Source: Methylobacterium frigidaeris (lineage in GTDB: Bacteria; Pseudomonadota; Alphaproteobacteria; Rhizobiales; Beijerinckiaceae). Taken from it: DNA of 57,830 nt. This document shows, piece by piece, positions 25,400 to 34,907 of the stretch (positions within the stretch are counted from its first letter, which is position 1; each line of letters begins with the position of its first letter). The position numbers were made by a program, and so were the translations under genes. The stretch is from positions 1 to 57,830 of the forward strand of contig NZ_BPQJ01000022.1 of the NCBI RefSeq assembly GCF_022179185.1, read 5' to 3'. Below the pieces are notes generated by a model, which ran no database searches, was not told the origin of the DNA, and was given only the letters and a program-made list of their open reading frames with translations.

Positions 25400-27025
25400 T
25401 TACGTCACGACCGACGGTTCCGTCCGCCCGGTATGCTGCACGATCCCGGCGATCGCCTCGGCGGCGGCTACGACCGGGGCCAGCATCTCGGCAGTCGGCG
25501 CATCCAGCCGGTCCTTCGAGAAGCGCTCGAGATAGACCCGCAGGGTCGCCCCGACGGTCCCGGTGCCCGACAGGCGGAAGACCACGCGGGCATCCTCGCG
25601 GAAGAGGATCCGTACGCCCTGGCGCGCGGTCACCGAGCCGTCGACCGGGTCGGTATAGGCGAAGTCGTCCGCGGCCTCGACGGTGAGATCACCGACGCGC
25701 TGGCCCGGCAGCCCGGCGAGCTTTTCGCGCAAGCCGCTCATCAGCCCTTCGGCGGCGGCGCTCTCCACCTCCTCGTAGTCGTGGCGGGCGTAGTAGTCGC
25801 GGCCGTAAGTCGCCCAGTGGTCGCGCACAACCTGGTCGGCGGGCTTCCCCGTCGCGGCGAGCAGGTTGAGCCAGAGCAGCACCGCCCACAGGCCGTCCTT
25901 CTCGCGCACGTGGTTCGAGCCCGTGCCGGCACTCTCCTCGCCGCAGAGGGTGATCCGCCCGGCATCGAGCAGGTTGCCGAAGAACTTCCAGCCGGTCGGG
26001 GTCTCGAAGGCCGGGATGCCGAAAGCCGCCGCGACCCGGTCGGCCGCACGGCTCGTCGGCATCGAGCGGGCGATGCCGGCGAGGCCCGCCTTGTAACCTG
26101 GCGCCAGATGCGCGTGGGCGGCGAGGATCGCCAGGCTGTCGCTCGGGGTGACGAAGAGATGAGGGGCGACGATCATGTTGCGGTCGCCGTCGCCGTCGGA
26201 GGCAGCACCGAAATCGGGCGCGTCCGGTCCGGTCATCAGCGCCATGAGGTCGTGGGCGTGGACCGGGTTCGGGTCCGGGTGGTGGCCGCCGAAATCGGGC
26301 AGCGGCTCGGCATTCACCACCGTGCCGGCCGGGGCGCCGAGGCGCCGCTCCAGGATGTCCTTGGCATAGGGGCCGGTCACCGCGCTCATCGCATCGAACC
26401 GCATCCGGAAGCCGGAGCGGAACAGGGCCGCGATGGCGGGAAAATCGATCAGCGTCTCCATCAGCGCCGCGTAATCCGTGACGGGATCGATCACCGTGAC
26501 GGTCGCGTCGCCGAGACTCACGTCGCCGGGGGTGTCGAGGTCGATATCGGCTGCCTCGACGATGCGGTACTCCGTGATCGCCTTGGTGCGGGCAAAGATC
26601 GCCTCGGTCACCGGCTCGGGCGCCGGGCCGCCGTTGCGGGCGTTGAACTTGATGCCGAAATCGCCCTCGGGACCGCCCGGGTTGTGGCTCGCCGACAGGA
26701 CCACGCCGCCGATCGCGCCGTGCTTCCGGATCACGCAGGAGGCGGCCGGGGTCGAGAGCAGGCCGCCGCGTCCGACCAGGATGCGCGCGAAGCCGTTAGC
26801 CGCCGCGATCTTCAGGGTCGTCTGCACCACCTCGCGATTGAGGAAGCGCCCGTCGCCGCCGACCACCAGGGTCGTGCCGGCCCGGTCGGGCAGGCAGTCG
26901 AAAATCGCCTGGACGAAGTTCTCGACGTAACCGGGCTGGCGGAAGACCGGCACCTTCTTGCGCAGGCCCGAGGTGCCGGGCTTCTGGTCGGGAAAGGGCT
27001 GCGTGGGGACGGCCTTGACGGTCAT
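25400..27025 (-). CDS. pgm: Phosphoglucomutase (alpha-D-glucose)
   Basis: The 541-residue enzyme interconverts glucose 1-phosphate and glucose 6-phosphate. It has the start KPGTSGLRKK (15-24), the phosphoserine loop SASHNPGG (S113), the Mg-binding ASDGDGDRNM and the sugar-binding ESAGTGSNHVREKDG. Its length is typical of the alpha-PGM (not PMM/PGM) branch. The product feeds glycogen, capsule and UDP-glucose synthesis, which links loosely with the capsule export pair at 4-6 kb. It is a single gene on the minus strand. Confidence 0.96.
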   Translation of the reverse strand: MTVKAVPTQPFPDQKPGTSGLRKKVPVFRQPGYVENFVQAIFDCLPDRAGTTLVVGGDGRFLNREVVQTTLKIAAANGFARILVGRGGLLSTPAASCVIRKHGAIGGVVLSASHNPGGPEGDFGIKFNARNGGPAPEPVTEAIFARTKAITEYRIVEAADIDLDTPGDVSLGDATVTVIDPVTDYAALMETLIDFPAIAALFRSGFRMRFDAMSAVTGPYAKDILERRLGAPAGTVVNAEPLPDFGGHHPDPNPVHAHDLMALMTGPDAPDFGAASDGDGDRNMIVAPHLFVTPSDSLAILAAHAHLAPGYKAGLAGIARSMPTSRAADRVAAAFGIPAFETPTGWKFFGNLLDAGRITLCGEESAGTGSNHVREKDGLWAVLLWLNLLAATGKPADQVVRDHWATYGRDYYARHDYEEVESAAAEGLMSGLREKLAGLPGQRVGDLTVEAADDFAYTDPVDGSVTARQGVRILFREDARVVFRLSGTGTVGATLRVYLERFSKDRLDAPTAEMLAPVVAAAEAIAGIVQHTGRTEPSVVT

Positions 27026-27152
27026 GGGGTCTCGTCTCGGTGAAGGCGGCGGGGCTGGCCGGCAAGGGGCCAGCCGACTTTTGGCCCAGCTTATGCCGCC
27101 TCTCGCCGCCGCCGGCCAGCCCGCGCGAGCGATTTCACCCCCGCGCGCGAGT

Positions 27153-29516
27153 TCATGCGGCGTCCTCCTCGGCCCGCTTCAGGCCGGTGGTCAGGTGGCG
27201 GAAGCTGGCGATCGGGGCCGGGCGGCCGAACAGGTAGCCCTGCGCTTCGTGGCAGGCCTCGGCGCCCAGGAAGGCGAGTTCCGCCGAGGTCTCGACGCCC
27301 TCTGCCAGCACCGGCAGGCCGAGGCCGCGGCCAAGGCCCAGGACCGTGCGCACGATCGTGGCGGCCTGCTCGCTCGTATCGACCGAGCGGGTGAACGAGG
27401 AATCGATCTTGATCTTGTCGAACGGGAAGGCGCGCAGGTTCGACAGCGACGAGTAGCCGGTGCCGAAATCGTCCATGGCGATCCGAACTCCCAGCGCCTT
27501 GACCCGGCGCAGCGTCGCGAGTGCGCGGGGAAGGTCGCGGATCAGCGCCGTCTCGGTGATCTCGAGTTCGAGGCGGGCGGGCGCGAGGCCGGTGGTGAAC
27601 AGCACCTCGTGCACCAGCTCGGCGAAGCCCGGGGCGTGGAGCTGCACCGCCGAGACGTTGACGGCGATGCGCAGGGGGTTGGCCCACGAGGCGGCCTCGC
27701 GGCAGGTCTCGCGCAGGACCCACTCGCCGATCCGCAGGATGCTGCCAGTCTCCTCGGCAATCGGGATGAACAGGTCGGGCGGGATGGTGCCGCGCTCCGG
27801 GTGGTGCCAGCGCAGAAGCGCCTCGAAGCCCACCGCCTCGCCGGTGTCGATGCGGGTCTGCGGCTGGTAGACGACCCTGAGCTCGTCCCGCTCGACGGCG
27901 TGGCGCAGGTCGTGCTCGATCTGGCGCCGCTCGCGGACCTGCACGCCCATCCGCGCCTCGTAGAAGCGCAGGCGACCGCGGCCCTCCTGCTTGGCGCGGT
28001 ATAGGGCGGTGTCGGCCTGGATCATCAGGGTCTCGGCTTCCGCTCCGTCATGCGGGAAAAGCGCGATACCGAGGCTTGCCGCCGCGATCGCCCCGGCCGG
28101 CCCGGTCTCGGCTTGTCGGAGGGCCGCCAGGATCGCTTCGCCGAGCGCCTCGGCGCCGGCCGCGTCGAGGCTCGGCGCCAGAACGGCGAACTCGTCGCCG
28201 CCGAGGCGGGCCAGCATCTGGCCGGGGTTGAGCACGGCGGTGATCGCCGCGCAGACGGCACGCAGCAAGCTGTCTCCGGCGGCGTGGCCGAACAGGTCGT
28301 TGACCTCCTTGAACCGGTCGAGATCGGCGCAGAGCACCGCCAGCGGCCGGCCGGCGGCCTGGGCCAGCGCGATCTCCTGCGCCAGCCGGGCGTTGAAGCT
28401 GGTGCGGTTCGGCGCGCCCGTGAGGGCATCGTGGTGGGCGAGATAGGCGATCCGCGCCTCGGCGCGCTTGCGGGCCCGCAGGTCGCGCACCGCCAGGGCA
28501 GCATGCGGACGGCCCGCGAAGTCGATGACCCGGCGGATCACCTCGACCGGCACCAGGCTGCCGTCGTGGCGGCGCAGCTGCGCCTCCGGCACCTCCGCGG
28601 CGTCGGTCGCGGCCGGTTCGGCGAGGAGGTCAGACAGGGCCACCCCGGTCAGCGCCTCGGCGGCGAGGCCAACGAGGTCGGCGAAGCTGTCGTTGACGGT
28701 GACGATCCGATCGCCGTCGCAGACCACCAGCCCCTCGACGGCGGCGTTGGCGAGGCCCCGCATCCGATCGCCCTCGAGCGCCGAGCGGCGCTCGTCGCGC
28801 AGGTGCAGCCACAGGCCGGCGAAGGCCAGGACCAGGATCGTGATGCTGGCGAGCGCCACCGCCACGGCGAGGATCTCGGCCGGCACCGCCGTGCCGGACA
28901 GGGCGACCGATGGGTCCGGCACGATCACGGCGGCGTTCATCGCGGTGAAATGCAGGCCGCAGATGCCCGCCACCATCAGACCGGCCCCGGCGAGCTTCAC
29001 CCGGACCGAGCCATCCCGCAGGGTCATGGCGAGCGCGAGGCTCCCGAACCCGGCGCCGGCCGCGAGAGCCGCCAGGACGAGGCCGGCATCCCAGGCGATG
29101 CGGCCGGCCACCTCGAATGCCGCCATGCCGGTGAAGTGCATGGCGCCGACGCCGAGGCCGATCTGCGCCCCGCCGAGCCAGGCCGCGCCGGGCAGGCCCG
29201 GCCGCAGGGCGATCCAGAAGCCCGCCGCCGTCATGCCGATCCCGATCAGCAGGGACAGACCGGTCAGGCCGAGGTCGTAGGCCGAGGCGATGCCGGGCGA
29301 GAAGGCCAGCATGGCGATGAAATGCGTCGCCCAGATCCCGGTCCCGCCCGCCAGAGCGGCGGTGGCGAGCCACAGCCGGCGCTCCCCGCTAGCATTGACG
29401 CGGGCATGATCGAGGAGCGTCAGGCTGGTCACTGCAGCAAGGTTGCATACAACCGCTGCGAGAAAAACCAACTTGAGGTCGTGATTTTCAGCAATACAAT
29501 TGTAGAGGGCAGTCAC
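27153..29516 (-). CDS. MHYT-PAS-GGDEF-EAL signalling protein
   Basis: The roughly 787-residue membrane protein has an N-terminal seven-helix MHYT region (about 1-240) with the H-F/M motifs THFIAM, MHFTGM and LHFTAM. A PAS domain (about 265-380), a GGDEF domain with an intact RLGGDEF and an EAL domain with GFEALLRW, NVSAVQL and DDFGTGYSSL follow. The intact motifs suggest both synthesis and hydrolysis of cyclic-di-GMP are possible. The MHYT part is proposed to sense gas or copper. The GTG at 29516 matches the family N-terminus (TALYNCIAENHDL); an ATG at 29561 would add 15 residues. Confidence 0.92.
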   Translation of the reverse strand: MTALYNCIAENHDLKLVFLAAVVCNLAAVTSLTLLDHARVNASGERRLWLATAALAGGTGIWATHFIAMLAFSPGIASAYDLGLTGLSLLIGIGMTAAGFWIALRPGLPGAAWLGGAQIGLGVGAMHFTGMAAFEVAGRIAWDAGLVLAALAAGAGFGSLALAMTLRDGSVRVKLAGAGLMVAGICGLHFTAMNAAVIVPDPSVALSGTAVPAEILAVAVALASITILVLAFAGLWLHLRDERRSALEGDRMRGLANAAVEGLVVCDGDRIVTVNDSFADLVGLAAEALTGVALSDLLAEPAATDAAEVPEAQLRRHDGSLVPVEVIRRVIDFAGRPHAALAVRDLRARKRAEARIAYLAHHDALTGAPNRTSFNARLAQEIALAQAAGRPLAVLCADLDRFKEVNDLFGHAAGDSLLRAVCAAITAVLNPGQMLARLGGDEFAVLAPSLDAAGAEALGEAILAALRQAETGPAGAIAAASLGIALFPHDGAEAETLMIQADTALYRAKQEGRGRLRFYEARMGVQVRERRQIEHDLRHAVERDELRVVYQPQTRIDTGEAVGFEALLRWHHPERGTIPPDLFIPIAEETGSILRIGEWVLRETCREAASWANPLRIAVNVSAVQLHAPGFAELVHEVLFTTGLAPARLELEITETALIRDLPRALATLRRVKALGVRIAMDDFGTGYSSLSNLRAFPFDKIKIDSSFTRSVDTSEQAATIVRTVLGLGRGLGLPVLAEGVETSAELAFLGAEACHEAQGYLFGRPAPIASFRHLTTGLKRAEEDAA

Positions 29517-29772
29517 GACGTGCGTCTCGCGCTCGGGCTCTGTATGGCGTCCAGAGTGCACGGGCTGTGGTGAAGAACCATGTTATTGCTTGGCCCTGTC
29601 GGACATTTCTACGATCCGTAGTGAATTTCGTCCTAACACCGGTGGGGCGGCGCCCGGCTGCGCCTCCCGCGCGGCGGATCCCCGTCGGCGGTTCCCCTTT
29701 GGCCGGTTGCCGGCTGCTCCCTCTTGGCGGCCGGCCGCTCCGCACGATATCCGGCACCGGCAAGGAACGGAC

Positions 29773-30330
29773 GTGAGCACGATGCAGAACGACGAGCCCG
29801 GCGCCCCGGCGCGGCCGATGCTGGACGACGACACGATCGCCTTCGCGGGCCGGGTCTTTCAGTATGCCCGCCTCGGTCACCACGCGGAGCTGGGCGACCT
29901 GTTGGGAATGGGTCTGCCGCCCAACCTGCGCAACGACAAGGGCGACACGCTCCTCATGCTCGCGGCCTATCACGGCCATGCCGAGACCGTCGGCGTGCTG
30001 ATGGCGCACAAGGCCGATCCGGAGATCGCCAACGACCGCGGCCAGACCCCGCTCGCGGCGGCGGCGTTCAAGGGGGCGATGCCGGTGGTGCTGGCCCTCC
30101 TCGACGGCGGGGCCGCCATCGACGGTGCCGGGCCGGACGGGCGCACCGCCCTGATGACCGCCGCGATGTTCAACCGCGTCGAGATGGTCGAGACGCTGCT
30201 CGCCCGCGGTGCCGACGCGGCTCGCCGGGACGCAAGCGGCCACACCGCCGAGAGCGCCGCGCGCGCCATGAACGCGCCGGACACGCCGGACGTGCTCGCC
30301 CGGGCGGTCGCCGCGGGCAAGCCGAGCTGA
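29773..30330 (+). CDS. Ankyrin-repeat protein
   Basis: The 185-residue protein has about four ankyrin repeats (KGDTLLMLAAYHGHAETVGVL, then RGQTPLAAAAFKG, DGRTALMTAAMFNRVEMVETL and SGHTAESAA). It lacks a signal peptide, so it is probably cytosolic and acts through protein-protein contact; the partner is unknown. The GTG at 29773 has an AAGGA site six bases upstream, whereas the ATG at 29782 would be too far from it. It is divergent from the MHYT gene and convergent with hpnL. Confidence 0.85.
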   Translation: MSTMQNDEPGAPARPMLDDDTIAFAGRVFQYARLGHHAELGDLLGMGLPPNLRNDKGDTLLMLAAYHGHAETVGVLMAHKADPEIANDRGQTPLAAAAFKGAMPVVLALLDGGAAIDGAGPDGRTALMTAAMFNRVEMVETLLARGADAARRDASGHTAESAARAMNAPDTPDVLARAVAAGKPS

Positions 30331-30376
30331 GCATCATTCGCCGAAGCGGTACCCGGTTCGGCTGCGAAAATGATGC
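30331..30376. terminator. Long imperfect hairpin at ankyrin gene 3' end
   Basis: GCATCATT (30331-30338) pairs with AATGATGC (30369-30376), and inside these GCCGAA pairs with TTCGGC. It begins immediately after the stop codon of the ankyrin gene. Confidence 0.5.
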
Positions 30377-30389
30377 CAAAACAAAACCT

Positions 30390-30420
30390 TAAGCAGAGTT
30401 ACACCATGCACCTCTGCTTA
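30390..30420 (-). terminator. Intrinsic terminator of hpnL, containing its stop codon
   Basis: Nine-base arms TAAGCAGAG (30390-30398) and CTCTGCTTA (30412-30420) include the TAA stop of hpnL. On the minus strand the stem is followed by a T-rich tract (GGTTTTGTTTTGG). It is one of the few hairpins here with a genuine U-run. Confidence 0.7.
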
Positions 30421-31488
30421 GGTGGCCGGCGGCGCCTTCACCATCAGCCCGCGGCGGGCCTCGATCGTCTGCCAGGCCATCAGCGACGGCAGGCCCAGCA
30501 CCACGTCCGGCACCCGCTTGACCAGCGAGAGGGCGAGCGCGGTGTGCGGATCGATGCCGAACAGGCTGCCGAGGAGCACGAAGCCGCCCTCCTGCACGCC
30601 GAGCCCGCTCGGGACCGGGAAGGCGGCGGACTTGATCGCCTGGCTCAGGGACTCGAGCACCACCGCCTCGGCCAGCGTCACCCCCTGGATGCCGATGCAT
30701 TGCAGGGCGATCCAGATCTCCAGGGCGCCGAGGAACCAGGCCGCGAGGTGGAGCAGGAGGCCCTGAGTGAGGGGCAGCCAGCGCCGGCGATCCCAGACTG
30801 CGTCGAGGGCGGCCTGCACGCCGCCGCTCGGCGGTGCCGTCCCGCCCTCCGCGGCGAACCGGCGGGCGAGCGCGCTGACCTGGCGCTCGATGAAGGCGGC
30901 GCCGCCGTAGCGCTGCACCGCGAAGAAGGCGGCGAGCACGACGCCGCTCAGGGCGAGCCCCTTGGCGCACCAGGCGGCCAGGGTCGCGGCCTGCTCGCCC
31001 TCGAGCTGCGACAGCAGGACGACGCCGGTCAGCGCGAACAACGCCTGCGTGACGACCTGGAAGAACATGTCGACCAGGATGCCGGCGGCGCTCGCCGCCC
31101 CGGTGACGCCCCAGAAGGTCAGGAGCCGCGCGCCCAGGACCTCGCCGCCGACCGAGGCGACGGGCAGGAGCACGTTGACCCCCTCGCGCACGAAACGCAG
31201 CAGCACGAACGGGCCGGCCGCCACCGCGACGAGGCCGGTGAGGATCCGGGCCCAGGCGACCCCGCACAGCCCGATGATGAGGACCCGCACCAGCACCACC
31301 GCGGCGATGCCGAGGAGGCCGACCCGGCCGAAGGCGTCCGCCACCGCGCCGACGTCGTTGGCGGCAACGAGCCAGAGGGCCAGCACCACGCCGATCACGG
31401 CGCCGAGGAGCGGCACGCGCCGCAGCAGGCGGCGGCCGAGGCTCGGGCGCGTCCCGGCCGGCGCCGCGCCGGTTTCCGCCACCGTCAC
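30418..31488 (-). CDS. hpnL: HpnL-like membrane protein (LPG synthase/UPF0104 family)
   Basis: The 356-residue protein has about eight membrane helices and the UPF0104 flippase-like fold (FVREGVNVLLPVASVGGEVLGARLL and PSGLGVQEGGFVLLG). The best match in this group is the hopanoid-associated HpnL, proposed to move hopanoids between membranes. Methylobacteria make abundant hopanoids, but no other hpn gene is adjacent, so a general lipid-transport label is the safe one. The start GTG at 31488 overlaps the TGA of the upstream gene (GTGA), showing translational coupling. Confidence 0.8.
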   Translation of the reverse strand: MTVAETGAAPAGTRPSLGRRLLRRVPLLGAVIGVVLALWLVAANDVGAVADAFGRVGLLGIAAVVLVRVLIIGLCGVAWARILTGLVAVAAGPFVLLRFVREGVNVLLPVASVGGEVLGARLLTFWGVTGAASAAGILVDMFFQVVTQALFALTGVVLLSQLEGEQAATLAAWCAKGLALSGVVLAAFFAVQRYGGAAFIERQVSALARRFAAEGGTAPPSGGVQAALDAVWDRRRWLPLTQGLLLHLAAWFLGALEIWIALQCIGIQGVTLAEAVVLESLSQAIKSAAFPVPSGLGVQEGGFVLLGSLFGIDPHTALALSLVKRVPDVVLGLPSLMAWQTIEARRGLMVKAPPAT

Positions 31489-31820
31489 GGTGCGTCGCCC
31501 CCCCGCGCGGGAAGCAGGGCATCCAGCATCGCGGCGGGTTCGAGCATGGGATCGAGCACCAGGAGCCGGCCCTCGCCGAGAGAGCCGGCGGTGGCGAGCG
31601 TCAGGCTGCGCTTCGGGCACAGGCCGAGGCAGCCGGTCTCGACCACCCGCACCTTGCGTCCGCGGTGATCCGCCTTGAGGGCGCGCTTCAACCCGCCCCG
31701 GACCGCCTTGGCACCGACTCCCTGCCGCTTGGCGCACTTGGCGCACACCATCACGATCTCGGCGAAAGGAGCGGCTGCCGCCTTGGCGGGCCCGCGTTTC
31801 GTCACCGGCGCCTTGCTCAC
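31485..31820 (-). CDS. Small thioredoxin-like 2Fe-2S ferredoxin family protein
   Basis: The 111-residue protein has the four-cysteine pattern of thioredoxin-fold 2Fe-2S proteins: C-x2-C near residue 26 (VCAKCAKRQG) and CLGLCPKRS near residue 65. The cluster would probably be used in electron transfer, though the partner is unknown. The N-terminus is Lys/Ala-rich. Its stop overlaps the hpnL start, so the two proteins are made together and may function together; I know of no established link between this family and HpnL. Confidence 0.78.
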   Translation of the reverse strand: MSKAPVTKRGPAKAAAAPFAEIVMVCAKCAKRQGVGAKAVRGGLKRALKADHRGRKVRVVETGCLGLCPKRSLTLATAGSLGEGRLLVLDPMLEPAAMLDALLPARGGDAP

Positions 31821-31927
31821 CGCGTTCTGGTCCCCCGTTCCATGACTGATCCGGGGCTGTGGTTAACCGTCGGCCGGAGCAGGCGCAACGCGGCATGGCG
31901 TGGCGACGGGTCTCCCTGGCGTCGGAC

Positions 31928-32944
31928 CTACGACGGCGCCGCCTCGCCGAGCCGCACGCACCGCGCCGCATGGCCCGGGCCCACCGCCACCCGCGCCGGC
32001 AGGCCCTCCCGGCAGGACGGGACGACGAGGCCGCAGCGGGGCTCGAATGGGCAGCCGGGGGGCGGGTCGGCGAGGTCGGGGGGCGAGCCGGGGATTGTGG
32101 CGAGCCGCACGCCCTTCGGCGAATCCGGGGTGATGCGGGAGGCGAGCAGCCCCCGTGTGTAGGGATGGGCCGGCGTGCCGACCACCGCTCCGCTCGCCCC
32201 CACTTCGACGAGGTGGCCGCCATACATCACCGCGACCCGGTCGGCGACCTGCACCGCCACGCCGACGTCGTGGGTGACGAAGATCACCGCGAGGCCGAGG
32301 TCGCGCTGCAGCTCGCGCAGGAGGAGCAGGATCTGGATCTGCACGGTGGCGTCGAGGGCGGTGGTCGGCTCGTCGGCGAGCAGCACCTTCGGCCGGCAGG
32401 CGAGCGCCAGCGCGATCATCGCCCGCTGGCGCATGCCGCCCGACATCTCGTGGGGATAGGCGTCAAGGCGGCGGGCCGGCGAGGGGATGTGGACGCGCTC
32501 GAACAGCTCCAGCGCCCGCGCGCGCCCGGCGGCGCGGGAGACGCCCTCGTGGCGCATGACCGCCTCGGCGATCTGGTCGCCGATGCGGTAGACCGGATCG
32601 AGGGCGAGGCCCGGATCCTGGAAGATCATCGCGACGGTGCCGCCGCGATAGGCCGAGAGCGCCTTGGGCCTGAGCGTCAGCACGTCGTGCCCGTCCACCC
32701 GCAGGTGGCCGCCGATGCGGGTGCGGGATTCCGGCAGGAGCCGCATCAGGGCCCGCAGGGTCACGGACTTGCCGGAGCCGGATTCGCCCAGCAGCGCCAG
32801 GGCCTCGCCGGCCCGGATGGTGAAATCGACCCCGCCGACGGCCCGGACGGCTTTTCGGCCTCCCAGGAAGTCGACCGTCAGGTCGCGGACCTCGATCAGG
32901 GCGTCGGAGGTGGCGGTGTCAGAGGTGCGCAGGGGTGCGTTCAT
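31928..32944 (-). CDS. dppD: Peptide ABC transporter ATPase (DppD/OppD-like)
   Basis: This 338-residue ATPase has Walker A GESGSGKS (53-60), the signature MSGGMRQRAM and Walker B VLLADEPTTALD. It ends with the oligopeptide-transporter C-terminal Cys region (PPGCPFEPRC, then SC and RC). It is one of the two ATPases of a dipeptide/oligopeptide importer and the last gene of the operon, seven bases after dppF. The start at 32944 (MNAPLRTSD) was preferred; the upstream extension is shadow sequence of dppF. Confidence 0.93.
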   Translation of the reverse strand: MNAPLRTSDTATSDALIEVRDLTVDFLGGRKAVRAVGGVDFTIRAGEALALLGESGSGKSVTLRALMRLLPESRTRIGGHLRVDGHDVLTLRPKALSAYRGGTVAMIFQDPGLALDPVYRIGDQIAEAVMRHEGVSRAAGRARALELFERVHIPSPARRLDAYPHEMSGGMRQRAMIALALACRPKVLLADEPTTALDATVQIQILLLLRELQRDLGLAVIFVTHDVGVAVQVADRVAVMYGGHLVEVGASGAVVGTPAHPYTRGLLASRITPDSPKGVRLATIPGSPPDLADPPPGCPFEPRCGLVVPSCREGLPARVAVGPGHAARCVRLGEAAPS

Positions 32945-32951
32945 GGTTGCC

Positions 32952-33992
32952 TCACGCCGCCATCGGGACCGCGGGTGCCTTCGGGTGGCCGGAGCCCGCC
33001 ACCGCCATGTGGCAGGCCGCGGCATGCGCCGGGGCGACCGGGTCGAGACCGGGCTCGCGGGTGCGGCAGACCTCCGCGGCGAACTGGCATCGGGTATGGA
33101 AGCGGCAGCCCGGGGGCGGGTTGATCGGGTTCGGCGGGTCGCCGGTGAGCGGTGCCTCTTCCAGCCGGGCATCCGGGTCGGTCGAGGGCTGGGAGGCGAG
33201 GAGCGCCGCCGTGTAGGGGTGGCGCGGCGTCGAGAGGATCGCGTCGGCTGGGCCGATCTCGGCGACGCGGCCGAGATACATCACCATCACCCGGTCGGAC
33301 ATGAAGCGCACGACGTTGAGGTCGTGCGAGATGAAGATGTAGGTCAGGCCGAACTCGTTCTTGAGGTCGGTCAGCAGGTTCAGCACCTGCGCCTCCACCG
33401 ACTTGTCGAGGGCCGAGACCGCCTCGTCGAGGATGAGGAGGCGCGGCTCGAGGGCGAGCGCCCGGGCGATGTTGACCCGCTGGCGCTGGCCGCCGGATAC
33501 CTCGTGCGGATAGCGCCCGCCGAAGCGCCGCGGCTCCAGGCCGACCCGGCGCAGCAGGTCATGGGCCCGGGCGAGCGCCGCCGCCGAGGACAGCCCGTGC
33601 GCCTTCGGCCCGAAGGCCACCGATTCCTCGACCGTGAGGCGCGGGTTGAGCGAGGCGTAGGAATCCTGGAAGACCATCTGCACCTGGCGGCGATAGGCCT
33701 TCAGGTCGAGGGCGCGGGAGCCGAGCAACTCGCCGTCGAAGACGATGTCGCCGCGATCCTGCCTGTTGATCTGCATCAGCAGGCGCGCCGTCGTCGACTT
33801 GCCGCAGCCGGATTCGCCGACGACGCCGAGCGTCTCCCCCTTCATGACAGAAAAGTCGACGCCGTCGACGGCCCGCACTGCGGGGCCCTTGCCGAAAAGG
33901 CCGCCCTTGCCGGCAAAGTGCTTCACCAGGCCGTCGACGGTCAGCAGCGGCTGCGCGGGACCGCCGCGGTCGCGGGGATCGAGATCGGTCAC
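32952..33992 (-). CDS. dppF: Peptide ABC transporter ATPase (DppF/OppF-like)
   Basis: This 346-residue ATPase has Walker A GESGCGKST (59-67), the signature VSGGQRQRVN, Walker B LLILDEAVSALD and the C-terminal Cys region (PPGCRFHTRC). The GTG start at 33992 overlaps the TGA of the permease upstream (GTGA). It acts with DppD and the two permeases on the cytosolic face. The D-E-A instead of D-E-P after the Walker B Asp-Glu is a common OppF variant. Confidence 0.93.
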   Translation of the reverse strand: MTDLDPRDRGGPAQPLLTVDGLVKHFAGKGGLFGKGPAVRAVDGVDFSVMKGETLGVVGESGCGKSTTARLLMQINRQDRGDIVFDGELLGSRALDLKAYRRQVQMVFQDSYASLNPRLTVEESVAFGPKAHGLSSAAALARAHDLLRRVGLEPRRFGGRYPHEVSGGQRQRVNIARALALEPRLLILDEAVSALDKSVEAQVLNLLTDLKNEFGLTYIFISHDLNVVRFMSDRVMVMYLGRVAEIGPADAILSTPRHPYTAALLASQPSTDPDARLEEAPLTGDPPNPINPPPGCRFHTRCQFAAEVCRTREPGLDPVAPAHAAACHMAVAGSGHPKAPAVPMAA

Positions 33993-34903
33993 TGGCGCAC
34001 CTCCATGGCCGAGCGCAGGCCGTCCGACAGCAGGTTGAAGGAGATCGAGGTCAGGAAGATCATCACGCCGGGGAGCGCCGCCACGACCGGGTTGACGTAG
34101 ATCGCGGTGCGCAGGGTGTTGAGCATCAGGCCCCATTCCGGCTCCGGCGGCTTCACGCCGAGGCCGAGGAAGGACAGGCCCGAGGCCAGGATCATCGAGA
34201 CCGAGATCAGGCTGGTGGCGTAGACGAAGACGGGACCCAGCACGTTGCCGAGCACCTGCACCCGCACAACCGTGAACGGGTTGGCGCCCGAGACCCGGGC
34301 CGCCTCGACGTAGTCGCGGTTGCGGATCTGCACCGTGACGCTCTCGGCGACGCGGGTGATCTGGGGCACGAACACCACGGTGAGCGACACGATCGAGTTG
34401 AGGATGCCGGCCCCGAGCGCGCCCGAGAGCGCGATGGCGAGCAGCACCGACGGGAAGGCGAAGAACACGTCGACCACGCGCATGATCAGCGTGTTGACCC
34501 AGCCGCCGGCATAGCCCGCGAGGATGCCGAGGCCCGACCCGACGAAGAACGCGATGACGACCGGCAGCACGCCCATGAACAGCGAGAGGCGGCCGGCATA
34601 GAGCAGGCGGGTGAGCATGTCGCGGCCGAGCTCGTCCGAGCCGAGCCAGTAGGTCGCGTCGCCGACATGGCGCAGGCGCCGGACCATCGAGCCCTTGAAC
34701 GGGTCCATCGGGGCGATCAGCGGCGCGAAGATCGCCGCGAGCACGATGCACAGGATGACGAAGGCGGCGGCCATCGCGACCGGATCGCGGACGAGGCGGC
34801 GCAGCACGCTGCCCCAGTAGCCGCGGGAGGCCTGGACCGGGATCTCCGGCGCCGGCACCGCAGCGACGGGATCGCCGGTGGCGAGCGAGGTCTGAACGGT
34901 CAT
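33989..34903 (-). CDS. dppC: Peptide ABC transporter permease (DppC/OppC-like)
   Basis: The 304-residue permease begins with a long hydrophilic leader (about 1-40), then six helices. It has the DppC-type YWLGSDELGRDMLTRLLYAG motif and the EAA-like loop (EAARVSGANPFTVV). It forms the channel with DppB. Its stop overlaps the dppF start, and it begins four bases after dppB ends. Confidence 0.93.
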   Translation of the reverse strand: MTVQTSLATGDPVAAVPAPEIPVQASRGYWGSVLRRLVRDPVAMAAAFVILCIVLAAIFAPLIAPMDPFKGSMVRRLRHVGDATYWLGSDELGRDMLTRLLYAGRLSLFMGVLPVVIAFFVGSGLGILAGYAGGWVNTLIMRVVDVFFAFPSVLLAIALSGALGAGILNSIVSLTVVFVPQITRVAESVTVQIRNRDYVEAARVSGANPFTVVRVQVLGNVLGPVFVYATSLISVSMILASGLSFLGLGVKPPEPEWGLMLNTLRTAIYVNPVVAALPGVMIFLTSISFNLLSDGLRSAMEVRQ

Positions 34904-34907
34904 CGGG

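Noticed and set aside
27091..27723. A 210-residue minus-strand frame within the EAL domain gene
   Set aside because: It is out of frame with the intact EAL motifs and has no features of its own.
30418..32223. A 601-residue composite minus-strand frame
   Set aside because: It starts inside the peptide transporter ATPase region and only its last 356 residues (HpnL-like) are real; the GTGA overlap fixes the true start.
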